64,000 nt of DNA. It comes from Taklimakanibacter albus (GTDB taxonomy: Bacteria > Pseudomonadota > Alphaproteobacteria > Rhizobiales > Aestuariivirgaceae). Where the stretch lies: the NCBI RefSeq assembly GCF_016595235.1, contig NZ_JAENHL010000008.1, positions 2,286,961 through 2,350,960 on the forward strand, read 5' to 3'. The position numbers were made by a program, and so were the translations under genes. A model generated the notes under the pieces. The model had not been told where the DNA came from and ran no database searches. It saw nothing but the letters and a program-made list of their open reading frames with translations. Shown here piece after piece: positions 25,501-35,520 of this stretch; the first letter of the stretch is position 1; the number at the start of each line of letters is the position of its first letter.

Positions 25501-27872
25501 CCCGAGACCGTGCAGATGCTCGGGGTCGACGAGGCGAAGCCGACCGTCAGACCCGACGACGCCGTCGCCGACAAGGTCAGTGGCGAGGCCGAGAGCGAGG
25601 CATTGGGCAGCGCGCCGAAATTGATCGTCTGGTCGCCTTGGACCACGGTGATGCTGTAGGACTGCACCCTGGTGTACGGCCCGCCGCTGCCCACGGTCGA
25701 ACTGTCGGTTGCCGTGATATCGAAATTGAAGGTACCGGTTGTGGTCGGTGTGCCCGACAGCGTGCCGCCGGTCAGGGTCATGCCTGTGGGCAGCGTTCCC
25801 AACGTCTGCGCATAGCTGTAGGGAGCAGTGCCGCCACCTGCCGTGAAGCTTTGCGAATACGCGGCGCCGGCCGAGCCACCGGGCAGCGCGCCGGCCGCCG
25901 GCGACAGCGTGATCGTCGGCGCGGAGATGGTCAGCACAAGCGGACCGGTTGCCTGGGTGAAGGGGCCGGTGCCGAGCGAGCTGTCGGTCACATTGGCGGT
26001 GAAAGTGAAGATGCCGCTGGCCGCCGGCGTTCCGGTGATGGTGCAATCACTGTTGAGCTGTGTGCCGGCAGGCAGGGCGCCCGTGTTCAGCGTGGTCGAG
26101 CAGCTGTGCGGCGACCTGCCGCCGGTGGTGTTGATCTGCACGCCCGAAAGCGCAATGCCGCGCTGGCCGCTACCGACAGGGAAGACGGAGACCAGCACCG
26201 GATTGCTGATCGGCACGGTGACCGTCGCCGGGCTGGAGGTGCCGCCCAGATTGGTCGCGGTGAAAGTGAAGCTGTCATTGCCGCGGAAGCCGACCGGCGC
26301 GCTGTAGGTGACGAGGCCGGCCGCATCGGCCGATACAGAACCGCCCTGGGCTGTGGTCGCCGAGCCCACCGCATAGCTGGTCGGGCTGTTCGTCGCATGG
26401 CCGGCGACGCTGAAGGTCGCGCCACTGACGTCATAAGCAAGCGCCGAAGCGGTGAACGAGCTGGCGACCGGCGCCGCAACATAGGTGAACTGGTCTGCGG
26501 CGCTCGTGGCACTGGTGCCGCCCGGCGCGGTGATTGTAACATCGACCACCCCCGCGGCATGAGCCGGCGCAACCGCCGTGATCTGCGTATCGCTGTCGAC
26601 CGTGTAGGTCGCCGCATTGGTCCCGCCGAAGCGCACGGCGCCCGGGCCCGTCGTGCCGGTAAAATTGGCGCCCGTGACGATGACGCTTGTCCCGCCGGCG
26701 GTTGGGCCGGATGCCGGCGCCACGGACGTCACCGTTGGCGCGGGTGCTGTGACGGTGAGCGGGGTCGGCGTCGTTGCCGTGCTTCCCGACACGGGGGCTG
26801 GGCCGGTGGCCGAGACCGTGCCGCTCGTATAGCTGTAATTGCCCGGCGTGGCGGACGAGGCGGTGATCGACACCGTGCACGAAGCGCTCGCATTCAGCGT
26901 CGCGCCGGACAGGCTCAGCGCGCCACCGGCCAGCGTGGCGGTGCCGCCGGTGCAGGTCGTCGTCGGGCTCGATCCGGTGAGGCCAGCCGGCAGCGCCGAT
27001 GCCGACACCGCTACGCCCGTCAGCTGCATCCCGGCATTCGGATTGCTGATCGTCACGGTCAGGGTCGAGGACCCGCCTGTGACGATGGAGGTCGGGCTGA
27101 AGGCTGCAGCGATCGTCGGCGCTGACGCATTGACGGCAAGCTCAAAAGTCTTGGAATCGGAACCCGTTCCCTGGTGCGTCACGGTGACGGTGAAGGTGGT
27201 GGCGGCGAGCGCAGCGGTCGGCGTGCCGGTAATGGCCCCGGTGCCGGTGTTGAACGAAAGACCGGCGGGCAGCGTGCCGCCGCTCAGCGCATAGCTGTGC
27301 GTTCCGCGGCCGAAAGTGGCTGTGACCGGCGTGAAGCTCAGCGCCGTGCCCACCGTGCCCGAGGTCGAAGCGACGGCCTGGGTTGCGCGGACGCCGCAAT
27401 AGATCGTCCAGGTCACCGTGCCGGAGCCGGCGCCCGGCACATAGGCCGAAGCCGCCATGGAACGCGTGGCCACCGGCAATGTTATGGAACCGCTGCCGCT
27501 GATGTTTGTATCGACGAAGACGGTCGCGACGCCGGCAAGAGGCGCGCGGTTCAGCCTGGCGTTCACCGCAGAACTGGAAACCGTATATTCGTAGTAGACT
27601 ACGGTTCCCGCCGCGAAGTTGGTGATGCCGGTCTGCGGTCCGAACGGCGCCTGATTGATGATGGTGGTTGGGCCGGTGCTGCTGACGTTGTAGTTTGCGT
27701 TGTCGTAGAAGGTGAGATTGTTCCTGAGATAGTTACAGCCGTCGCCGTCGGCGGCCTTGGCCGCGATCGGCGAGAGAAGGATCAGGATCGCCGGCAGCGC
27801 GAGCGCCACGGCGTGCGCCTTGCCTTGAAACTGCGCGCAGATGTTCCACGCAGCTTTGAGCCACCTCACCAT
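22515..27872 (-). CDS. Giant Ig-like/IPT autotransporter adhesin
   Basis: A 1785-aa protein. The signal peptide ends near residue 40 (SPIAAKA/ADGDG). The passenger is Thr/Ser/Gly-rich with repeated beta-sandwich modules: putative-Ig (He_PIG) repeats such as LPAGLSFNTGTGAITGTP (about 190-245, again about 560-745 and 845-930), IPT/TIG domains (about 379-465, VTSVAPASGPTAGGTSVIV; and about 1127-1219), cadherin-like segments (about 466-555 and 1220-1305), and two modules ending GDTDWNAA/GDTNWNAA (about 750-840 and 930-1010). A linker follows, then a C-terminal autotransporter beta-barrel of about 275 residues (about 1510-1785) ending in Phe. This predicts type V secretion and surface display, probably adhesion or biofilm. 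It is bracketed by intact and degenerate copies of the allC 3' end, which suggests insertion. Confidence 0.88.
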   Translation of the reverse strand: MVRWLKAAWNICAQFQGKAHAVALALPAILILLSPIAAKAADGDGCNYLRNNLTFYDNANYNVSSTGPTTIINQAPFGPQTGITNFAAGTVVYYEYTVSSSAVNARLNRAPLAGVATVFVDTNISGSGSITLPVATRSMAASAYVPGAGSGTVTWTIYCGVRATQAVASTSGTVGTALSFTPVTATFGRGTHSYALSGGTLPAGLSFNTGTGAITGTPTAALAATTFTVTVTHQGTGSDSKTFELAVNASAPTIAAAFSPTSIVTGGSSTLTVTISNPNAGMQLTGVAVSASALPAGLTGSSPTTTCTGGTATLAGGALSLSGATLNASASCTVSITASSATPGNYSYTSGTVSATGPAPVSGSTATTPTPLTVTAPAPTVTSVAPASGPTAGGTSVIVTGANFTGTTGPGAVRFGGTNAATYTVDSDTQITAVAPAHAAGVVDVTITAPGGTSATSAADQFTYVAAPVASSFTASALAYDVSGATFSVAGHATNSPTSYAVGSATTAQGGSVSADAAGLVTYSAPVGFRGNDSFTFTATNLGGTSSPATVTVPISNPVLVSVFPVGSGQRGIALSGVQINTTGGRSPHSCSTTLNTGALPAGTQLNSDCTITGTPAASGIFTFTANVTDSSLGTGPFTQATGPLVLTISAPTITLSPAAGALPGGSAGAAYSQSFTAGGGTAPYSYAQTLGTLPTGMTLTGGTLSGTPTTTGTFNFDITATDSSTVGSGGPYTRVQSYSITVVQGDQTINFGALPNASLSASPLTLSATASSGLTVGFASSTPSICTVSGTTLTLLQTGTCSITASQAGDTDWNAASDVVQSFTVTPANLVLSTGGVSGNQVGASYSQSNTASGGIAPYTYALNAGAFVPGTSLDSSTGLVSGTPTIAGTFSYQVRVTDSQGTPVTTIGSITTTTIAKGDQTASFTSTAPSSAAVGGSAYTVTATATSGLGVVFSPDGASTGCAVTGNSVTFTSTGTCQINANQPGDTNWNAAPQVQQSFTVGPAAAISASVTFAPATVSAGDTGAVTITFTNTNASNSPAFNALLTSPSLVERVIGAPGGTCSIGSTSIPTATTVQFTNIVVAPGNCTITLDYTGATAGSTSGFTLGAFTPGGYPTTSATAGNAFTVAPTVTGVSPPSGPVSQVVTVSGTGFSTTPGDNIVMFGAVAGSVTAASATSLTVTAPATGSGAATVTVTVNGQTSTGSATYTFIDKPVAADRPGVVVAFNSPGTAIDLSGSISGGPHSSISIGTAPANGTTSIAGDVVTYTPATGYSGPDSFTYTATGAGGTSNPGTVSIQVTVAVPTASPLSINALAGRTVTVDLTGGAAGGPFTGGALVSITPADAADVELIEGGTAMNRTYSLQFTSRTNTEQAVTVLYTLSNAGGTSAPLTLTIQVGARSDPSDDPEVRGLEAAETGAARRTAATQIRNFGRRMEQLHDGRCTQGMGARLSLGIPMSDDAAPQQQVDDDPTQPERIDSADGTASDSPPAMAGADSQDPAVNCDLRDPGNIELWTDGTVTIGSRDATGGVNGFDFSTSGLSAGADIVLAPGVTFGIGVGVGRDQTDVGDNGSEVEASSWAVGAYGSFRPVEDAFIDVLAGVGGIDFDLTRYVTDTGGSATAERKADLLFGSVRAGIDRNDGPLRWSLFGGIEASRTSFDSYVEDGPESYSLAYDEREMDTISGLLGGRFEYSFLAGHTILTPRGRFEYRYDFEQAEGQRVRFSDWLTGPSYLIEADGWSRSQVAVEVGIGAAFPTGWQLGADVTGDLSGNSRSMGLRLEVSRGF

Positions 27873-28089
27873 ATTCAGACTGTCCCGCCCCTGTAAGAAC
27901 CGTACTCTATCGGCAAGCGCCGCAGGCCCGGTGCAACTCCATGTTGCAACTCTGCTGACGCATTACTGAGTCAGCCCAGTCTCGAATCCCCCTCTTCGAT
28001 CTAAGAGAAGAATTGCTTTCACTCAAGCGAGTAATCCTACGTAACTAACAATATGGCTTTTTGCCCCAAAATGGACTGACGCTCATCCG
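27873..28089. other. Upstream region of the adhesin gene, no coding seen
   Basis: This 217-bp stretch is visibly less GC-rich than its surroundings and should hold the adhesin promoter, read leftward. A short inverted repeat GCTGAC (27954-27959) / GTCAGC (27970-27975) and a GCAAC/GTTGC pair near 27933-27947 are the only structures I can point to. Neither can be assigned to a regulator. Confidence 0.5.
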
Positions 28090-28314
28090 CAACAGGTCGA
28101 CGACGGCCGCGCTGCTCCCCAACTGCAACATCGGCAAACTGAATGACGCGATCCGCAGCGCCGGGATCGACTCTTGCTCGGATCGCGATGATCTTCGTGC
28201 GCTGCGGAAAAAGGAATCAGCCATTCGCCGCTCGAAGCGGTCGAGGCTCCCGACGTCACCGTCGCCGTCCATGTCTTGCAGAGATTCATTCGCGATATGG
28301 GCGAAGGCCAATAG
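28090..28314 (+). pseudogene. Degenerate 3' fragment of allC
   Basis: A remnant that aligns with the end of allC (from about 22230). The first part keeps one frame (IGKLNDAIRSAGID against IGKLDEAVRGAGIE). About 50 nt are then missing, and the frame shifts before IAMIFVRCGK. The final 100 bp, including a 54-bp stretch identical to allC, end with RFIRDMGEGQ and a TAG stop; allC has KFIRDMGEGQ and TAA. No start and no intact catalytic part exist, so it cannot make AllC on its own. Divergence in the last 45 nt is 7 substitutions, mostly silent, so this is an older or foreign copy rather than a fresh duplication. Confidence 0.88.
28216..28269 (+). repeat. 54-bp direct repeat, right copy (inside allC remnant)
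   Basis: Identical to 22392-22445 in the same orientation. The reading frame continues at 28270 with codons that would complete AllC normally (HVLQRFIRDMGEGQ, stop). Confidence 0.95.
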
Positions 28315-28384
28315 GGCCGTCACCGGCATCAACAGGCGCCGGACGATCTATCGCTGATTATTTTGAGTTTATCCCTTGAGAGGG

Positions 28385-28463
<79 letters not shown>

Positions 28464-28512
28464 ACACTGGGTTTCCAAGGGCTTTAAGTCCGGCCCTCGA
28501 ATTGGGAGCCCC

Positions 28513-28530
28513 GCAAGGCGGTTGCCTTGC
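28513..28530. terminator. Small hairpin between zinc-ribbon gene and tRNA-Ala
   Basis: A perfect 7-bp stem GCAAGGC/GCCTTGC with a 4-nt loop lies in the 223-bp gap upstream of the tRNA. There is no U-run on the minus strand, so it is a weak terminator candidate. The rest of the gap holds the repeat at 28640-28690 and no gene. Confidence 0.35.
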
Positions 28531-28639
28531 GAAGCGGGCGGAACCTAGTGCCGCCCTCATGATTTATCAAGCAAAACTTGCGCCGGCGCGCGAGATAGTT
28601 TTACCGACAGGGCAAGGGTGGCTTTGGAGCCATCCCCTG

Positions 28640-28690
28640 GAGCGTTTCCTTATCGCCAAAGTCGGGCAACTTTGGCGGGAAGCGCTCTAG
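28640..28690. repeat. Dispersed palindromic repeat, copy 1
   Basis: This about 50-nt hairpin-forming sequence (outer arms GAGCGTTTCC / GGGAAGCGCTC, inner CCAAAGT / ACTTTGG) matches 50672-50719 with few changes. It abuts the stop codon of the zinc-ribbon gene, as expected of a REP-type element or terminator. Confidence 0.75.
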
Positions 28691-29112
28691 ACCTCTTCCT
28701 CGCCTTCCTTGGAACCGCCCGGACCACCGTCCAGATAGCCGGTCACGTCGGAATTCTCTTCCTCGTCCTCGACCAGGAAGGTCGAATCCTCTTCGGCCTC
28801 GGCGCCATCGTCCTCTTCGCCCAGATCGACATCGGCGACGGCGGCGGTTTCGTCATCCCCATCGCCCCCCTCATCGACCTCCTCGAGGCTGACGAGTTCG
28901 ACCTCCGAGACCTCCTCGGCATCTTCCGGCGCCGGCTTCGGTATCTCGCGCTTGGGTGCCGCCTGCGGCACTTCGCCCTTCGACGGCAGCAACGGCGCGG
29001 CGATGAAGCTCACCCCGCATTTCGGGCAAATGATCGGCGACTTCAGGAGATCATAGAATTTCGACCCGCAGGACGGGCATATACGCTTGGTTCCGAGTTC
29101 AGCCTTGACCAC
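28687..29112 (-). CDS. FYDLN-acid zinc-ribbon protein (TIGR02300 family)
   Basis: A 141-aa protein with an N-terminal zinc ribbon (CPSCG at 12-16 and CPKCG at 29-33, flanking FYDLLK) and a very acidic C-terminal half rich in Glu and Asp. This is the organisation of the alphaproteobacterial TIGR02300/FYDLN-acid family, whose function is not established. FYDLL replaces the usual FYDLN. It is divergent from aroA across 137 bp, a conserved alphaproteobacterial arrangement to my knowledge. Confidence 0.88.
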   Translation of the reverse strand: MVKAELGTKRICPSCGSKFYDLLKSPIICPKCGVSFIAAPLLPSKGEVPQAAPKREIPKPAPEDAEEVSEVELVSLEEVDEGGDGDDETAAVADVDLGEEDDGAEAEEDSTFLVEDEEENSDVTGYLDGGPGGSKEGEEEV

Positions 29113-29246
29113 GGTTGATCCTTTACAGGCTAATAAAATGAGAGTGATGGGGGCTCCATGCCATGGCCGGCCTGGCTTGTCAAAAGCAAAGGTGACAGGC
29201 GAAAACCCCTATGTTAGGAGCCCATCCCGACAAATAAACCCGTTAA

Positions 29247-31219
<1,973 letters not shown>

Positions 31220-31225
31220 CTTTCT

Positions 31226-32050
31226 TTATTGCGGCAGCGGACGGAGCGCGTATGTCACCTCGGGCCGCCCGCTCTTAGGCCAGCGATAGGTGGCCCAGCA
31301 GGCTTTGTCCTGGCCGGTGAAATTGCAATTCGTCTTGTCGACCCAGAGATCGAGCGAAGATGCGTCCTGGGTCAGCGTCAATGTGGGCGCAGCACCCAAT
31401 ATCTCGACCGGATCGCGATAGTCGTTGCCGGAGACGGCGACCTTGATCGTGCAGCCGCCATTGCCACAGAAAGCGGTGGCAGCACCTGTGCAGTCGAGCG
31501 CCTGCGGATCGAAGACGACATCCTGCAGGCCGTCACCATCGAGATCGCCGGTGAGAAGCCGCGGCAGATCGGCGCCCGTTTTCAGGGCGCCCCCGAGCTT
31601 GCGGCACTCCTCGCCATAAGTTCCGGCGGTCTCCTGCAACGCCTCGGGCAGGTTGCCCACCGACCAGGGCTCGATCACCGGATCGGCATTCTCCTGGTCA
31701 TAGACATTCTGCATCGCCTGGGCGATCTGCTCCTTCAGCGTGGCGATGCGTGCCTCGTAGAGCTTGCGCAGACAAGCGAGGTCGCCGCCACATTGAGTGC
31801 GCGCCTGGAGAAAATTCTGGGCGTCGTCCATGCGCGCGCCGCTGCCGCCCATCAGCATCGGCACCTTGCGGAAGGCGAACCACAGACCGCCCATCTCGCT
31901 GTCGAGCGCAGAGAGGTCCGGCGTCTTGCAAATGGCAATCTCGTCGGGCTTCGCCGCCTTGCCGCAATCGAAGCTTGCGGCCGAAGCGACGGAAGACAAC
32001 GCGGCAAGGATTGCCACGACGGCCGCGGCGCATAGACTGGACCGGAACAT
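31226..32050 (-). CDS. Periplasmic protein with LprI/DUF1311-like N-terminal domain
   Basis: A 274-aa protein with a signal peptide (MFRSSLCAAAVVAILAALSS, cleavage after ASA near 25). Next comes a Cys-containing helical domain of the lysozyme-inhibitor-LprI/DUF1311 kind: FDCGKAAKPDEIAICKTPDL, LDSEMGG, and ARTQCGGDLACLRKLYEARI. The last about 110 residues are a beta-rich region (LTGDLDGDGLQDVVFDP, resembling an FG-GAP-like calcium loop) with several cysteines. The role may be envelope protection, but this is not shown. It lies 10 bp after the next gene on the same strand. Confidence 0.72.
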   Translation of the reverse strand: MFRSSLCAAAVVAILAALSSVASAASFDCGKAAKPDEIAICKTPDLSALDSEMGGLWFAFRKVPMLMGGSGARMDDAQNFLQARTQCGGDLACLRKLYEARIATLKEQIAQAMQNVYDQENADPVIEPWSVGNLPEALQETAGTYGEECRKLGGALKTGADLPRLLTGDLDGDGLQDVVFDPQALDCTGAATAFCGNGGCTIKVAVSGNDYRDPVEILGAAPTLTLTQDASSLDLWVDKTNCNFTGQDKACWATYRWPKSGRPEVTYALRPLPQ

Positions 32051-32060
32051 GGCAGCTCTC

Positions 32061-32603
32061 CTATTTCGCGACGTCGCCAGTTGGGAATCCGCACCAGGCG
32101 CCGATCTGGCGGTAAGCGGCGGTGAAGCCTTTCAACGACAGAGCCGGAACCGGCTTGCCCGCCACGGTGATATCGATCGTGCTGCCCGCGGCCATGGCGC
32201 GCAACAGCGTGAGGCTCGTTTCCTTCGCATTATTGATGGTCACCTGCTTGCCGTCGCCGACCGCCTGAATGTCGAGGCGCTTGCCGCCGATTTCGAAAGC
32301 CACCGGGATACCCTCGCCCGCGGGCGCGGGCGCGGTCATGGAAATCGTGATCGCCGGATAGGCATCGGGCGGCAGCACATCGCCATCGCCGATCGCGATG
32401 GCGAGCGTCGCGGTCTGGCCGCCATCAGCCGACGTCGATGTCTCGGCCCGACAGGTCTTGCGCAGGTCTTCGCCGGTATTGACCTCGTCCAGGCCGGCGG
32501 CCCAGTCGCGGAAGGTTTCCTTCTGCGGCGCCGCCAGGGCATTGCCGGTAAGAGCCAGGAACAAGAGGCCGGAGCTGAGCAAGGTTCTGATCATGGTCCG
32601 CAT
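32061..32603 (-). CDS. Periplasmic protein of unknown function
   Basis: A 180-aa protein with a signal peptide (IRTLLSSGLLFLALTGNALA, cleavage before APQKE). The mature part starts FRDWAAGLDEVN, then a Cys, a beta-rich middle and a C-terminal GAWCGFPTGDVAK. The pattern (FxDW near the N-terminus and two widely spaced cysteines) is reminiscent of invasion-associated locus B or DUF1176 proteins, but I cannot place it firmly. M4 (32594) may be the true start. It forms a two-gene unit with the LprI-like gene and is divergent from the Tm-1-like gene. Confidence 0.6.
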   Translation of the reverse strand: MRTMIRTLLSSGLLFLALTGNALAAPQKETFRDWAAGLDEVNTGEDLRKTCRAETSTSADGGQTATLAIAIGDGDVLPPDAYPAITISMTAPAPAGEGIPVAFEIGGKRLDIQAVGDGKQVTINNAKETSLTLLRAMAAGSTIDITVAGKPVPALSLKGFTAAYRQIGAWCGFPTGDVAK

Positions 32604-32709
32604 AGTACAGGCAGATGCCGCATTGCCAAAATCACGACCGCGAACGAGATTAACCCCGACCGACGGAAGTCATATTGCCGAGGCGCCGCCACTCATGCAC
32701 AGTCGACCC

Positions 32710-33933
32710 ATGGCGGGGAAACACGACACCAAGCGGGCCTATGTCGCCGGCACGTTCGACACCAAAGCGCGTGAGCTGCTCTATTTGCGCGACTGCCTGA
32801 AAGGACACTGCATCGACACGGTGACCGTCGACCTTTCGACGTCGGGCGCCAAAAGCCCGGCCGAAGCCGACATCGCCGCGACGACGGTCGCGACCTTTCA
32901 TCCGCTGGCGGCGCAAGCCGTCTTCACCGGCGAACGCGGCAGCGCCGTCGCCCGCATGGCGGAAGCCTTCGCCATCTTCGCCAAATCGCGCGACGATCTG
33001 GGTGGCCTCATCTCCGCCGGCGGATCCGGCGCCACGGCGCTCGCCACGCCGGCGATGCGGGCGCTGCCCGTCGGTGTCGCGAAACTCATGGTCTCCACCA
33101 TCGCGAGCGGCGATGTGCGTCCGCATGTCGGGTCCTCCGACATCGCCATGCTCTATCCGGTGACCGATATTTCGGGGCTCAACCGCATCTCGCGCACGGT
33201 CCTCGCCAATGCGGCGGGAGCGCTTGCCGGCATGATGCGGGCCCAACCGCTTCCTGGTGCCGACGAAAAGCCCGCCATCGGCCTCACCATGTTCGGGGTG
33301 ACGACATCTTGCGTGCAAGCGGTGACGAAGCTGCTCGACGAGCGATATGACTGCATCGTCTTCCACGCCACCGGATCGGGTGGACAGTCCTTCGAGACGC
33401 TGGCCGGATCGGGCTTCTTCACCGGCGTGCTCGACATCACCACCACCGAGATCGCCGATGAGACCGTGGGCGGCGTGCTCAGCGCCGGGCCCCGGCGCCT
33501 CGATGTCTTCGCCGAGCACGCCATTCCGTATGTCGGCTCCGTCGGCGCGCTCGACATGGTGAATTTCTGGGCCCGCGACACCGTGCCGGCGCAGTTCGGC
33601 GAAAGGCAATTCCATATCCACAATGCCAATGTGACGCTGATGCGCACCACGCCCCAGGAGAATGCACGGATCGGCCGGTTCATCGCGCAGAAGCTCAACC
33701 GCATGAAGGGCAAAGTGCGCTTCCTCCTGCCGATGAAAGGCGTTTCCGCGCTCGATGAGGCCGGCAAGCCTTTCTGCGACGAAGCGGCGGATGACGCGCT
33801 CTTCAGGGCGATCGAGCAGGATTTCGAGGCGAGCCCGGATCACCTTCTGATCAAGCTGCCGCTTCATATCAATGACCCTCACTTCGCCGATGCGCTGGTC
33901 ACGGCCTTCCGCGAGATCACGGAGACCTCATGA
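32710..33933 (+). CDS. Tm-1-like ATP-binding protein (UPF0261 family)
   Basis: A 407-aa cytoplasmic protein. Features: [19 protein letters not shown] at the N-terminus, [40 protein letters not shown] and [17 protein letters not shown], the typical pattern of UPF0261 and of the N-terminal half of the plant virus-resistance protein Tm-1. The biochemical function in bacteria is not established. I took the ATG at 32710; 32695 is an alternative. It is coupled by a 4-bp overlap to the TIM-barrel gene, which corresponds to the C-terminal half of plant Tm-1. Confidence 0.88.
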   Translation: MAGKHDTKRAYVAGTFDTKARELLYLRDCLKGHCIDTVTVDLSTSGAKSPAEADIAATTVATFHPLAAQAVFTGERGSAVARMAEAFAIFAKSRDDLGGLISAGGSGATALATPAMRALPVGVAKLMVSTIASGDVRPHVGSSDIAMLYPVTDISGLNRISRTVLANAAGALAGMMRAQPLPGADEKPAIGLTMFGVTTSCVQAVTKLLDERYDCIVFHATGSGGQSFETLAGSGFFTGVLDITTTEIADETVGGVLSAGPRRLDVFAEHAIPYVGSVGALDMVNFWARDTVPAQFGERQFHIHNANVTLMRTTPQENARIGRFIAQKLNRMKGKVRFLLPMKGVSALDEAGKPFCDEAADDALFRAIEQDFEASPDHLLIKLPLHINDPHFADALVTAFREITETS

Positions 33934-34763
33934 GCCGTTTCAAACGTGAAGAGCTGATCGCCCGCTTCCGCGACATGATCAAACGCGGCGAGCCGATCAT
34001 CGGCGGCGGCGCCGGCACCGGCCTTTCCGCCAAGGGCGAGGAAGCGGGCGGCATCGATCTCATCATCATCTACAATTCAGGCCGCTACCGCATGGCGGGC
34101 AGAGGCTCGCTCGCCGGCATGATGGCCTATGGCAATGCCAATGACATCGTGCTCGACATGGCGCGCGAAGTGCTGCCGGTCGTCAAGAAGACGCCGGTGC
34201 TGGCAGGCGTCAACGGCACCGACCCGTTCTGTATCTTCGACGACTTCCTCGACCGGCTGAGCGCGCTCGGTTTCGCCGGCGTCCAGAATTTTCCCACCGT
34301 CGGCCTGTTCGACGGCCGGATGCGCGCCAATCTGGAAGAGACCGGCATGGGCTACGGGCTCGAGGTCGATCTCATCCGGCTGGCGCATCGGAAGAACATG
34401 CTGACGACACCTTACGCCTTCACCGTGGACGAGGCGGTGCAGATGACCGAAGCCGGCGCCGATATCCTGGTCTGCCATATGGGGCTCACCACCGGCGGCG
34501 CCATCGGGGCATCCACCGCCTTCACGCTTGACGACAGCGCCAAGCTCATCAATGCGATGATCAAGGCGGCGCGCAAGATCCGCGACGACATCATCATCCT
34601 CTGCCATGGCGGACCGATCGCCGAGCCGGCCGATGCCGACTTCATCCTGAAATCCTGCCCCGGCTGCCACGGCTTCTACGGCGCCTCGTCGATGGAGCGC
34701 CTGCCGGTCGAACGCGCCCTCATCGAGCAGACGCGGAAGTTCAAGGCCATCGGGCGGAAGTAA
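33930..34763 (+). CDS. PEP-hydrolase-family TIM-barrel protein, Tm-1 partner
   Basis: A 277-aa TIM-barrel protein of the phosphoenolpyruvate hydrolase-like family. Seen: [78 protein letters not shown]-type loop ([11 protein letters not shown]), and [13 protein letters not shown] at the end. The family is named from similarity to a bacterial PEP hydrolase; activity here is untested. It overlaps the UPF0261 gene by 4 bp, a pairing that is fused into one chain in plants. Confidence 0.88.
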   Translation: MSRFKREELIARFRDMIKRGEPIIGGGAGTGLSAKGEEAGGIDLIIIYNSGRYRMAGRGSLAGMMAYGNANDIVLDMAREVLPVVKKTPVLAGVNGTDPFCIFDDFLDRLSALGFAGVQNFPTVGLFDGRMRANLEETGMGYGLEVDLIRLAHRKNMLTTPYAFTVDEAVQMTEAGADILVCHMGLTTGGAIGASTAFTLDDSAKLINAMIKAARKIRDDIIILCHGGPIAEPADADFILKSCPGCHGFYGASSMERLPVERALIEQTRKFKAIGRK

Positions 34764-34816
34764 AGCCTCGCCTGTAAGGGAAGATTCACCATTCTCGGGT
34801 CAAATCGCACCCGCTA

Positions 34817-34864
34817 GCGCGTGATCAGGAAAATTGGCTGCCGGTTTTCCGTCCGATTACGCGC
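34817..34864. repeat. Palindromic repeat of a Rhizobiales type
   Basis: Outer arms GCGCGTGATC / GATTACGCGC and inner GGAAAA / TTTTCC form an imperfect 48-nt hairpin in the 164-bp gap before the CpaC-like gene. The layout resembles dispersed elements known from Rhizobiales. It could end transcription of the Tm-1-like operon. Confidence 0.6.
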
Positions 34865-34942
34865 AAATCGAGATTCGATCACGTTTATCAGCTCAGATCG
34901 GGAACCGACCTGACCTGATCGTGATCTATGAGGGTCCTCCCC

Positions 34943-35404
34943 ATGATTAAGCTTTCCTTAACCAGTTTCGCTTGTGCCGCCATCCTCACCGCCCTGACCG
35001 CGCCGGCGCTCGCCGCGAGCGATGTGGTGATCAACGCCGACCAGGCCAAGATCATCAGTGTCAGCGGCCAGCCCGGCATGGTGGTGGTCGGCAATCCCAA
35101 TATCGCCGATGTCACGGTGCGTGGCGACCAGGTGGTGCTGATGGGCCGCAATTATGGTGTGACCAATCTCATCATTCTCGACCGCGAAGGCAATCAGCTC
35201 GCCGCGCTCGATGTCACGGTCCAGATCACCGACAAGAACGCCGTCCATGTGTTCAAGGCGGGTGGGCGCATGAGCCTGGCTTGCGCACCGACCTGCGAGC
35301 AGACTCTGCAAGTGGGCGATGACGTGGTGCGTGTATTCGATCCGCTCTCGAAAGAGATACAGACCAAGGCCGACCTGGCGAACGGCTCGTCCAAGGCGGA
35401 GTAA
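34943..35404 (+). CDS. Pilus/secretin N-terminal domain protein, CpaC-N-like
   Basis: A 153-aa exported protein: signal peptide LSLTSFACAAILTALTAPAL (cleavage at ALA/AS), then one domain of the pilus-assembly/secretin N-terminal family found at the front of CpaC/RcpA (VINADQAKIISVSGQPGMVV, GNPNIADVTVRGDQVVLMG, NYGVTNLIILDREGN). The secretin barrel is absent. Start 34943 is favoured by a GAGGG site; 34928 is possible. It leads a plus-strand set with two TadE-like genes. Confidence 0.82.
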   Translation: MIKLSLTSFACAAILTALTAPALAASDVVINADQAKIISVSGQPGMVVVGNPNIADVTVRGDQVVLMGRNYGVTNLIILDREGNQLAALDVTVQITDKNAVHVFKAGGRMSLACAPTCEQTLQVGDDVVRVFDPLSKEIQTKADLANGSSKAE

Positions 35405-35520
35405 TCCACGTTCACCCGGATTTCCCTAAAATTTGAATGAATTTCTTCAATCCACCGCAATGGCGGGCTGATACACCGGCCGCCACGATACTCATCGGTT
35501 GAACAGGGCCAGAATCTCCC

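Noticed and set aside
25188-27125. 645-codon open frame on the plus strand
   Set aside because: It is antisense to the adhesin gene; the product is Arg/Gly-rich and low in complexity, with no motif.
28061-28379. Two overlapping short frames as small genes
   Set aside because: They are fragments of the frameshifted allC remnant; protein similarity to AllC switches between frames at the deletion.
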